Source: Sulfitobacter brevis
GTDB taxonomy: Bacteria > Pseudomonadota > Alphaproteobacteria > Rhodobacterales > Rhodobacteraceae
Assembly (NCBI RefSeq): GCF_900112755.1
Contig: NZ_FOMW01000006.1
Span: 1 to 64,000 of the forward strand
Direction: 5' to 3'
DNA: 64,000 nt
Shown here: piece by piece, positions 54,159 through 62,326 of the stretch
How positions within the stretch are numbered: the first letter of the stretch is position 1
Layout: the number at the start of each line of letters is the position of its first letter
Program-made: the position numbers and the translations under genes
Notes under the pieces: generated by a model
What the model was told of the DNA's origin: nothing
The model's input: the letters and a program-made list of their open reading frames with translations, nothing else
Database searches by the model: none

Positions 54159-55082
54159 TTAATCGTTCAGCCCGAACAACCGTTTGAGCGCACCAAATTG
54201 GCTGGTGCCGACCCCTATCAAGATCAGCGTCATCGCGACAAGGAGCGAGGGCGGCAGCTGTTCGGCTAGAAACACCGACCCCAATAGCACCGACCAGACC
54301 GGCACCTGATAATTCACCAAAGACATAAAGACCGGACCGGCGCTGCGCACAACCAGCACCCGTAGCAGATTGGCCAAGGCCGTGGGGACGATGCCGAGGA
54401 ACAAAAGAACCAGCAGGATGTCGTTTGACGGCAGGGGCGGTAGCCCTTCAACCACCAAGGCCAACGGGATCGAAATTGCCGCGCCGATCAGCGACAAAAC
54501 GGCGGCCAGCCCAATTGAATCAACGGCTGGCAACCGGCGCAGCAGGATCGAGCCTACGGCATAGCAGGCCGCCGCCCCGACACAGGCGATCCGGCCCGGA
54601 ATTTCCAACGTGGTGCCAGTGCTTTCAAAGGCCTGTCCGCCGATTAGAATACAGACCCCGATAAACCCCAGCACAAATCCCGCCACGCGGCGGCGGCTCA
54701 TCTGCTCGCCGGGGACAAAGAAATGCGCCAGTGGCAGAATGATTAGCGCCACCGAGGCCATAGAAACGCCCGCAAATCCCGCAGTGACATACTGCTGCCC
54801 CCAAGCGAGCAGCGCGAAAGGCACCGCCGAGCTGAGCGCCCCGATGATCCCCATTGCGACCAGTTCGCCGCTGTCGGGACGTGCGGTGAACAGACGAAAT
54901 CCGCGCAGCCCCCAAACGCCCGCCAGAATGACCGACGCTAACCCGATGCGCGATGCGGCAAGCCAGAAGGGGGTGATGCCCTCCAGCGCGATCTCCGTCA
55001 CCATGAATGTGCCACCCCAGACGACGCCGAGTAGCGCAATCATAAGCCAGCTTGAGAGGGTGATTTGGGGGGTGTCGGTCAT
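54159..55082 (-). CDS. EamA-family (DMT) transporter
   Basis: A 307-residue inner-membrane protein with ten hydrophobic segments in two EamA halves: WLMIALLGVVWGGTFMVTEI opens the first, and IACVGAAACYAVGSILLRRL the second. It carries the conserved Pro/Gly residues of the family and ends in a short cytoplasmic tail. Substrate unknown. It starts 86 bases after ilvC on the same strand, but a strong terminator lies in between, so it probably has its own promoter. It converges with glmM. Confidence 0.9.
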   Translation of the reverse strand: MTDTPQITLSSWLMIALLGVVWGGTFMVTEIALEGITPFWLAASRIGLASVILAGVWGLRGFRLFTARPDSGELVAMGIIGALSSAVPFALLAWGQQYVTAGFAGVSMASVALIILPLAHFFVPGEQMSRRRVAGFVLGFIGVCILIGGQAFESTGTTLEIPGRIACVGAAACYAVGSILLRRLPAVDSIGLAAVLSLIGAAISIPLALVVEGLPPLPSNDILLVLLFLGIVPTALANLLRVLVVRSAGPVFMSLVNYQVPVWSVLLGSVFLAEQLPPSLLVAMTLILIGVGTSQFGALKRLFGLND

Positions 55083-55097
55083 AAAAGCTCTTTGTGT

Positions 55098-55132
55098 ATA
55101 AAAACGAAAGACCCCGGCGCGGGGCCGGGGTC
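55098..55132 (-). terminator. Rho-independent terminator of ilvC
   Basis: On the minus strand, GACCCCGGC and GCCGGGGTC form a perfect 9-bp stem with a 5-base loop, followed by TTTCGTTTTTA. It lies 35 bases after the ilvC stop and separates it from the EamA transporter gene. Confidence 0.92.
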
Positions 55133-55167
55133 AAGCTCAAGTCATTTTAGGCCGCAATGGTTCCGGC

Positions 55168-56262
<1,095 letters not shown>

Positions 56263-56269
56263 TTATGAG

Positions 56270-56287
56270 TTTATTTGGTCAAATGAA
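56270..56287. promoter_or_regulatory. AT-rich inverted repeat, candidate Lrp site
   Basis: TTTATTTG-GT-CAAATGAA has arms matching at seven of eight positions and sits between the divergent ilvC and lrp-like genes. Lrp/AsnC proteins bind AT-rich imperfect palindromes of about this length, so it is a reasonable shared operator; it is not proof. Confidence 0.42.
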
Positions 56288-56325
56288 GATGGTAATGCGT
56301 GAGGCTGTGAAAAAATGGAAAAATC

Positions 56326-56781
56326 ATGCTTGATGATGTGGATCGTCGCTTGTTGCGCTATTGGCAGGCCGAGCCGAGCCTGAGCGCCGGGGAGTTGGCG
56401 GATCGCTGTGGGCTGACCGTTGGCAAAGCGGCGCGGCGGATGGCGCGGATGCAGGAGGAGAACGTTGTCTCGGGTGTCGGGGTGGTGATTGACTGGGCAG
56501 CCTTGGGCTATGCGGTCGAAGTGTCCTTGCGGATCACACTGGATAAGACGCAGGGCAATGCCTTTGACGCCTTTCTGGCAGCAGCGCGTCTGGTACCAGA
56601 GGTGATCGAGGTGCAGACGTTTCTGGGGCGGGTTGATGTGCGTTTGTCGATTATCGCGCGGGATATGGCGGATTATCAGCGGGTGTACCGTGAACATATC
56701 CTGACCCTGCCGCATATCGCCGACATTGAGGCTTTAATGCATGTGGCGCGGATCAAATCTGCGGAAGTGCTACCAATATGA
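56326..56781 (+). CDS. Lrp/AsnC-family regulator, first of a pair
   Basis: A 151-residue feast/famine regulator. The helix-turn-helix is SAGELADRCGLTVGKAARRM (residues 20-39), followed by the RAM/ligand domain with VEVSLRITLDKTQG and FLGRVDVRLSIIARDMADYQ. It lies opposite ilvC, and its stop overlaps the start of the second regulator (ATGA). Residues at the recognition helix differ from those in its partner, so the two may read different sites or form mixed oligomers. Confidence 0.92.
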   Translation: MLDDVDRRLLRYWQAEPSLSAGELADRCGLTVGKAARRMARMQEENVVSGVGVVIDWAALGYAVEVSLRITLDKTQGNAFDAFLAAARLVPEVIEVQTFLGRVDVRLSIIARDMADYQRVYREHILTLPHIADIEALMHVARIKSAEVLPI

Positions 56782-57233
56782 TCGAACTTGATGATCTGGA
56801 TCGGCAAATCTTGCGAGCCTTGGTGCGTGATGCGACCCAAAGCGCCAGTGCGCTGGGACGGCGTATTGGTCTGTCGCAGCCTGCAACATGGCGCCGGATC
56901 AAGCGACTGGAGGAGGCGGGCGTGATCCGCGGGCGGCAATTGCGGGTCAATGCCGAAGCTCTGGGATTTGGCGTCACTGTCTTCCTAGGGGTGAAGCTGG
57001 CCACTAAAGGCCGTGTCAGCCTGGAGGATTTCGAGCGGGCCGTTTCAGCCATCCCCGAGGTGCAGACGGTCGAACATGTTCTAGGGCTTTATGACTACCG
57101 GTTGCGGATCGTGGCGCGGAATCTGGCGGATTTCGAGCGGGTTTTGCGGCGCCGCATCATGACGCTGCCCGGCGCGGGGCAAGTGGAGGCGAATGTGCTG
57201 CTGAGTGAAGAGCGGCTCGCGGGGCCGATCTAG
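56778..57233 (+). CDS. Lrp/AsnC-family regulator, second of a pair
   Basis: A 151-residue paralogue of the preceding gene. It begins IELDDLDRQILRALVRDATQ, the classic AsnC opening, with helix-turn-helix SASALGRRIGLSQPATWRRI and a RAM domain containing LGLYDYRLRIVARNLADFER. It is translated in overlap with the first regulator. Two equal-length Lrp proteins in one transcript suggests a hetero-oligomer. It converges on the Hint gene with a 22-base gap. Confidence 0.92.
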   Translation: MIELDDLDRQILRALVRDATQSASALGRRIGLSQPATWRRIKRLEEAGVIRGRQLRVNAEALGFGVTVFLGVKLATKGRVSLEDFERAVSAIPEVQTVEHVLGLYDYRLRIVARNLADFERVLRRRIMTLPGAGQVEANVLLSEERLAGPI

Positions 57234-57255
57234 GCGCTGCGAAGAGGTCAGCGCG

Positions 57256-58344
57256 TCACGCTGCTGCGTGCAGAGCTGCAGCCTCGTAGCCGCGCAATTC
57301 GTAGCGCGATACCGGCATTGCAGCGCCGCTCCTGAACTGCTCGGGCAGCAGATGGCGGATCTCGTCGCATTCGCTGTCGGGCAGGGTGCTCAGAGTTTGC
57401 GCACCGGGATAGAGACTCTCGGCGGGGCACCCTTCGGCAAAAACGATCTGGTGGTTCTCGAACATAAAGTGGTGGTAGCTGACTTCAGCGCAGGGACGGA
57501 TCTGGATATTTCTGTTGTTCACCAGGTGTTTGGCCGCGATCAGGACTTCTGATTGGCCGAACAGGATTTCAGCGCGGGCGCCGCTGACCAGCATCCGGTG
57601 GTTCTGCGAGACAACCAGCGGGCGAATGTTGCCCAAAGCGCCGCGTGCAATGTGTACAGGGGCGGTCGGGCCGGTGCCTGAAACGGTCTGGACGCCTGCC
57701 CAACGCACAGGTTGCAGACCATCATCCAGCGTCATCACCAGATCACCGGCAGCAATCGTTTCAACGGCGCGCAGGCCGGTTGCGGTTTCGATCAGCGTGC
57801 CACTGGCAAAACAAACCACCAGCAGCAGGTTAAGATCGTCCGAGAAGGCAGCATCAGCGTTTTCGAGACCATCAATGCTGCCGTCGCCGTTGGCATCAAT
57901 GTCTTCGTAAGTGGCAACTTTGAGCGGACCGTTCGTAGTGGCAAGCGTGCCCAGAATGTCGACACCTGCAACGACCGTCAGTTCGCCCAGGACCGGAGCG
58001 TTAGCGTTGGTGGACACCAGACTGCTGGCGTCAAATTCCAGATAGCGGTCGCCCATATGGGCACGGCCATTGCCAATTTTGGCACTGCCGGAATAGGTAT
58101 AGGCGGGGGTATCGTTGTAGTAATCTGTGGCATTGTTGTAGACCGTAACGCCGGTTACGATTGATTTGCCGGACAGCGTACCATTGGCGTCCACATTTGT
58201 GACGGTGAAGACAACAATATCGTCACCCTCAAACACCGCAGTGCCATTATGGATGAGCAAATTGCCGCCCTTACTGGCGCTAGTGTTCGTATGCGGATCG
58301 CCGATAATGCTGAAGCCGTTCAGCAAAAGTGTTGTCTCTGCCAT
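57256..58344 (-). CDS. Hint-domain protein with EF-hand-like loop
   Basis: A 362-residue protein. The N-terminal 140 residues are beta-rich, with many Thr, Asn, Gly and no signal peptide. A perfect EF-hand-type loop (D150-ANGDGSIDGL-E161) precedes a Hint_2 domain that opens with Cys178 (VVCFASGTLIETATGLRAVE) and has the block F-like histidine in VVSQNHRMLVSG (H249). The last part, FMFENHQIVFAEGCPAESLY, is standard for Rhodobacterales Hint_2 proteins. Autoprocessing at Cys178 is possible. Such proteins are often exported by type I systems; none is adjacent. Confidence 0.88.
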   Translation of the reverse strand: MAETTLLLNGFSIIGDPHTNTSASKGGNLLIHNGTAVFEGDDIVVFTVTNVDANGTLSGKSIVTGVTVYNNATDYYNDTPAYTYSGSAKIGNGRAHMGDRYLEFDASSLVSTNANAPVLGELTVVAGVDILGTLATTNGPLKVATYEDIDANGDGSIDGLENADAAFSDDLNLLLVVCFASGTLIETATGLRAVETIAAGDLVMTLDDGLQPVRWAGVQTVSGTGPTAPVHIARGALGNIRPLVVSQNHRMLVSGARAEILFGQSEVLIAAKHLVNNRNIQIRPCAEVSYHHFMFENHQIVFAEGCPAESLYPGAQTLSTLPDSECDEIRHLLPEQFRSGAAMPVSRYELRGYEAAALHAAA

Positions 58345-58555
58345 ATGCCTGCCCGTCCGGTCTATTGCCGGCCTTGATCTACTCGCGCGGCTGTTTTCGC
58401 CGCTTTACGGCAGTATCAAGGCGAAATGTGGCGAATTTTAGGCACTGTTTAAATGTAGTTGTCTTAAACCCGATATATCTCGGCCAAACGTGGGCCCACT
58501 TCCCCCACGCAGGCAAAGCCGTTAGGTCTGTGGCAACGCATTTAGGAGACGATTC

Positions 58556-59683
58556 ATGCCCAAGCAGCACACGCCCGTTGATCCCGATGGTCTGATGGAG
58601 TTTTCGGTGGTGTTTACCGACCGCTCACTCAACCATATGTCTGCGGTTTTTCAAGAGGTTATGCGCGATATCTCCAGCATGCTGCGCGAAGTTTATAATG
58701 CGCAGGCGGTGGCCGTGGTGCCCGGTGGCGGGACCTACGCAATGGAGGCCGTGGCGCGGCAGTTCGCGCGGGGCAAGGATGTTCTAATGGTGCGCAATGG
58801 ATGGTTTTCCTACCGCTGGAGCCAGATCATCGAGACTGGCGGGCTGACGGCCAGTGCCACAGTGATGAAGGCACAGATGCAGGACAACGAGCCAATCGCG
58901 CCTTTTGCGCCAGCCCCAATCGAAGATGTGGTACAGGCGATCCGAACGCAGAAGCCGCAGGTGGTTTTCGCCCCGCATGTGGAAACCAGCGCAGGGATGA
59001 TCCTGCCCGATAATTATATCACCGAGATGGCGGAGGCCGCGCATGAGGTCGGCGCGTTGGTCGTGCTTGATTGTATCGCCTCGGGCTGTGCTTGGGTCGA
59101 TATGAAGGCGCTTGGGGTCGATGTGTTGATTTCCGCGCCGCAAAAGGGCTGGTCGGCATCGCCATCGGCAGGGTTGGTGATGATGTCGGCGCGCGCCGAG
59201 GAGATGTTGGCCCAGACCCAGTCCGACAGCTATGCCATCGATCTGGGCAAATGGCGCAGTATCATGAAGGCCTACGAGGACGGCGGCCACGCCTATCACG
59301 CGACCCTGCCGACCGATGCGCTGCGCGGTTTTCGCGATGCGATGCGCGAAACCATTGACCACGGATTGGCGCGTCTGAAGGAGGCGCAGTGGCGGCTGGG
59401 CGATGGCGTGCGTGAAATGCTGGCGGACAAGGGTGTGACCTCGGTCGCGGCGGCGGGTTTTGGCGCGCCGGGTGTTGTGGTGTCTTATACCAGTGATCCG
59501 GATGTGAAATCGGGCAAAGCATTTGCCGATCAAGGCATGCAAATCGCCGCGGGGGTACCTTTGCAGGTGGATGAGCCTGCCGGTTTCAGCACCTTCCGTC
59601 TGGGGCTTTTTGGCCTCGATAAACTCTATGACGTTGATGCCACGCTGGCGCGGTTGAAGGCCGTGGTCGATAAGGTCCTTTAA
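58556..59683 (+). CDS. Class V aminotransferase (alanine-glyoxylate type)
   Basis: A 375-residue PLP enzyme of the class V family. The PLP lysine is in VLISAPQKGWSASPSAGLVM (about residue 200), the substrate/cofactor loop is VVPGGGTYAMEAVARQF, and the Asp before the lysine is in VVLDCIASGCAWVDM. Family members transfer amino groups from alanine, serine or phosphonates to glyoxylate or pyruvate; the exact pair is unclear. TTAGGAG gives a strong ribosome site. It is divergent from the Hint gene across 211 bases in which I see no further gene. Confidence 0.9.
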   Translation: MPKQHTPVDPDGLMEFSVVFTDRSLNHMSAVFQEVMRDISSMLREVYNAQAVAVVPGGGTYAMEAVARQFARGKDVLMVRNGWFSYRWSQIIETGGLTASATVMKAQMQDNEPIAPFAPAPIEDVVQAIRTQKPQVVFAPHVETSAGMILPDNYITEMAEAAHEVGALVVLDCIASGCAWVDMKALGVDVLISAPQKGWSASPSAGLVMMSARAEEMLAQTQSDSYAIDLGKWRSIMKAYEDGGHAYHATLPTDALRGFRDAMRETIDHGLARLKEAQWRLGDGVREMLADKGVTSVAAAGFGAPGVVVSYTSDPDVKSGKAFADQGMQIAAGVPLQVDEPAGFSTFRLGLFGLDKLYDVDATLARLKAVVDKVL

Positions 59684-59701
59684 ACAGCGCGGGGCTGCGC
59701 G

Positions 59702-60898
59702 TCAGCGCATCCCTAACCCCATCTGCATCAACATCCGGCGCACGGGCGGTAGTGCATAAAGCGCATTGAGCGCCAGCGCACGGGCGTCGCGGCCCAGCAT
59801 GCTATCGGCCTGCGAGGCGCGGTTGAGCAGGTCAATGCCGCGCACCCGCAGCTGAATATCGGCGTGGCGGGCTTTGTGATAGGCCGCCATCATCACGGCG
59901 TCGCCGAGGGTATCGGGGCTGGCTTGCGCCAGATCTACTAATGTGGCGAGATCGGCCAGTGACATGTTCAATCCCTGCGCCCCAATCGGCGGTACCACAT
60001 GCGCAGCCTCGGCAATCAACGCCAGCCGCTCACCGGATAAGCGATCCGCATGCTGGCTGATGATCGGCCAGAGTGCGCGGGGGCTGGCCAGCTTCAGCGG
60101 CCCGAACAGATGGCACGCGCGGTCGGACATCTCGACCTCGAACGCGGCCACGTCGAGCGCCGCGCGGGCGGCCTGATCGGGACCATTGTCCATCCACACG
60201 ACAGCGGAGCAGGGCAGCCCGTCACGGTCGGGCAAAGGCACCAGTGTAAAAGGCCCACCTGTACGGTGGATTTCGGTCGAGACATTCAGGTGTGGCACCG
60301 GATGGGTGACGGTAAAGGCCAAGGCTTTTTGCCCGAAACGGCGGGTTGTGACGCCGATGCCTGCGGCGCGACGCATCGGGCTGCTGCGTCCGTCGGCGGC
60401 AACCACCATCCGTGCGCTGATTTTGCTGCCATCGCTGAGGCCGACGCGGGCCGATGCGGTGCGGGTAAAAAGGGTCGTGGTGCCGGTACCGGGGCGAAAA
60501 TCGACGAGCGGCAGTTCGGCCAGCCGCGCCACCAATTCACGGCGCAACAGCCAGTTTGGGAAATTCCAGCCGAAAGGCGCATCTGAAATCTCGGACGCAT
60601 CGAATTCGCAAGTTACGCGAGGGTCCGGCAGATCACCGCCCGCATCGACGATCCGCATGATTTGCAGGGGCGCGGCATGGGGGGCGAGGCGAGACCACAA
60701 CCCTGCGCGTTCCAACATTTCGCGTGCTGGCTGTAGCATCGCGGTGGAGCGCATGTCGGCGTTTTCTTGGCCCGCGTCCGTCACGGGCGGCGTTGGATCA
60801 ACGCAGATGGTCGAGAAACCCGCGCTGCCAAAGGCAGCAGCAGCGGTCAGCCCGGCGATGCCGCCGCCGGAAACCAATATGTCACAATCAAACTTCAT
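59702..60898 (-). CDS. UbiH/UbiF-family FAD hydroxylase
   Basis: A 398-residue flavoprotein monooxygenase of the ubiquinone-synthesis type. The FAD-binding ILVSGGGIAGLTAAAAFG opens the protein, VVAADGRSSPMRRAAG is the DG motif, and the second FAD contact is PPIGAQGLNMSLADLATL. These enzymes hydroxylate the quinone ring at C5, C6 or C1; which one cannot be told. It is followed on the same strand, upstream in transcription, by the HAD phosphatase, with only nine bases between them. Confidence 0.92.
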   Translation of the reverse strand: MKFDCDILVSGGGIAGLTAAAAFGSAGFSTICVDPTPPVTDAGQENADMRSTAMLQPAREMLERAGLWSRLAPHAAPLQIMRIVDAGGDLPDPRVTCEFDASEISDAPFGWNFPNWLLRRELVARLAELPLVDFRPGTGTTTLFTRTASARVGLSDGSKISARMVVAADGRSSPMRRAAGIGVTTRRFGQKALAFTVTHPVPHLNVSTEIHRTGGPFTLVPLPDRDGLPCSAVVWMDNGPDQAARAALDVAAFEVEMSDRACHLFGPLKLASPRALWPIISQHADRLSGERLALIAEAAHVVPPIGAQGLNMSLADLATLVDLAQASPDTLGDAVMMAAYHKARHADIQLRVRGIDLLNRASQADSMLGRDARALALNALYALPPVRRMLMQMGLGMR

Positions 60899-60907
60899 CG
60901 CCCTGAT

Positions 60908-61555
60908 CTAGCCCGCCAAAGTGCCAAGGAAATGGGCCAGATCATCAGTATGGTAGTGAATGTGATCACCCGCCGCGCGCGTCGGGGCGACATGCACGGT
61001 GCGCATGCCCAGAGCGTGTGGCGCGGCAAGATTGCGCGGATCATCCTCGAACATCGCGGCGCGGGTCGGGCTCAGCCCATCAAGTGAGATGACTGTGTCA
61101 AAAGCGCCGCGTTCCGGCTTGGGGAGGAAATTGGCATGCTCCACGCCGTAAATAGCATCGAACAGCCCGCTCAGCCCACGCGCCTCCAACACCCGCGTCG
61201 CATAGGGCGCACAGCCATTTGTATAGACGATGCAGCGCCCCGGCAGCGCTTTGATGGCTTGGGCAAGCGGCAAATCCGGTGTCAGGCTGTCCATCGAGAT
61301 ATTATGCACGTCCTCAAGATAGGGCGTGGGGTCAACATCATGTTCGCGCATCAACCCCGCAAGGGTGGTGCCGTAGGTCTGCCAGTAATGCAGGCGCATC
61401 CGGTTAGCCTCGGCTTCTTCAATGCCCAATGTCTGCATGACCCAAGCGACCATGCGGACCTCGATCAGGTCAAAAAGCCGCGCCGAGGGCGGATAAAGCG
61501 TGTTGTCCAGATCAAAGATCCAGGTTTCCACATGAGAAAAAGCATCGCGTGACAT
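60908..61555 (-). CDS. HAD-family pyrimidine 5'-nucleotidase
   Basis: A 215-residue phosphatase of the haloacid-dehalogenase fold. Motif I is WIFDLDNTLYPPSARLF, motif II is CIVYTNGCAPYATRVLE, the lysine is in FLPKPERGAFDTV and motif III is MFEDDPRNLAAPHALGM. The pattern matches the Sdt1/pyrimidine 5'-nucleotidase subgroup, likely acting on UMP, CMP or damaged nucleotides. It lies directly in front of the UbiH-type gene with a 9-base gap, so the two are co-transcribed. Confidence 0.92.
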   Translation of the reverse strand: MSRDAFSHVETWIFDLDNTLYPPSARLFDLIEVRMVAWVMQTLGIEEAEANRMRLHYWQTYGTTLAGLMREHDVDPTPYLEDVHNISMDSLTPDLPLAQAIKALPGRCIVYTNGCAPYATRVLEARGLSGLFDAIYGVEHANFLPKPERGAFDTVISLDGLSPTRAAMFEDDPRNLAAPHALGMRTVHVAPTRAAGDHIHYHTDDLAHFLGTLAG

Positions 61556-61654
61556 GGCAACTTGGTAGGGTGTCGCGCAGGGTGCTGCAAGGGCTCAGGC
61601 TTGCGAAACCGGTCGCGGTGGGTAAGGTGGCGCGACTTTAAGGAATACTGCCTG

Positions 61655-62308
61655 ATGCCCGCCCCCAGACCCGGCCCCACTGACGCCTATTCGATGATCC
61701 TCGATGCGATTGACATCGGCACCTATCGCCCTGGCGACCGCCTTGTAGAAAGCGAGCTTGCGGATCGCTTTGGCGTCTCGCGCACCCCGATACGCGAAGC
61801 ATTGCAGCGGTTGGAGACGCAGTCCCTGCTGGCCCGCGACGGGCGCAGCCTGATTGTGGCCTCGCTGGATCACAACCAGATGGCCGAGCTTTACGTGGTG
61901 CGTGGTGAATTGGAGGGTTTAGCTGCGCGGCTGGCCGCGCGTCACGCCACGGTGGAGGAGGCGCGGGTGCTGCGCGAGATGGTCGAGGCCGACAATGCGC
62001 TAACCGAAACGCCCGCCGCGCTTGCGCGCGCCAACCGGCGGTTCCACAAACAGATCCACTTGGCCTCGCACAATCGGTATCTGGTCCAGCAACTTGACCT
62101 TGTGTACCGCTCGATGGCGCTGATGGCGACCTCGTCGCTGGCAGCACAAGGGCGCGGGGCGATTGCCCAGCAGGAGCACGACCGGATCGTTGCGATGATC
62201 GAGGCCCGCGATGAAGACGGGGCGGATGCCGCATTGCGCACCCATATTTCAGTGGCCTTTACCACGCGCCTGAAACAAGACGCGGCGCGGCGCGAAGAAG
62301 AAGCCTAA
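61655..62308 (+). CDS. GntR-family regulator, FadR subgroup
   Basis: A 217-residue repressor-type regulator. The winged helix has YRPGDRLVESELADRFGVSR, then TPIREALQRLETQSLL, and the C-terminal all-helical FCD domain has ELYVVRGELEGLAARLAARH and ANRRFHKQIHLASHNRYLVQ with the metal-binding histidines. Such regulators answer small carboxylic acids; ligand and target unknown. The ATG at 61655 follows AAGGA. It is convergent with the glycosyltransferase and divergent from the HAD gene across 99 bases. Confidence 0.92.
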   Translation: MPAPRPGPTDAYSMILDAIDIGTYRPGDRLVESELADRFGVSRTPIREALQRLETQSLLARDGRSLIVASLDHNQMAELYVVRGELEGLAARLAARHATVEEARVLREMVEADNALTETPAALARANRRFHKQIHLASHNRYLVQQLDLVYRSMALMATSSLAAQGRGAIAQQEHDRIVAMIEARDEDGADAALRTHISVAFTTRLKQDAARREEEA

Positions 62309-62326
62309 GACCCATGCGAGCGAACG

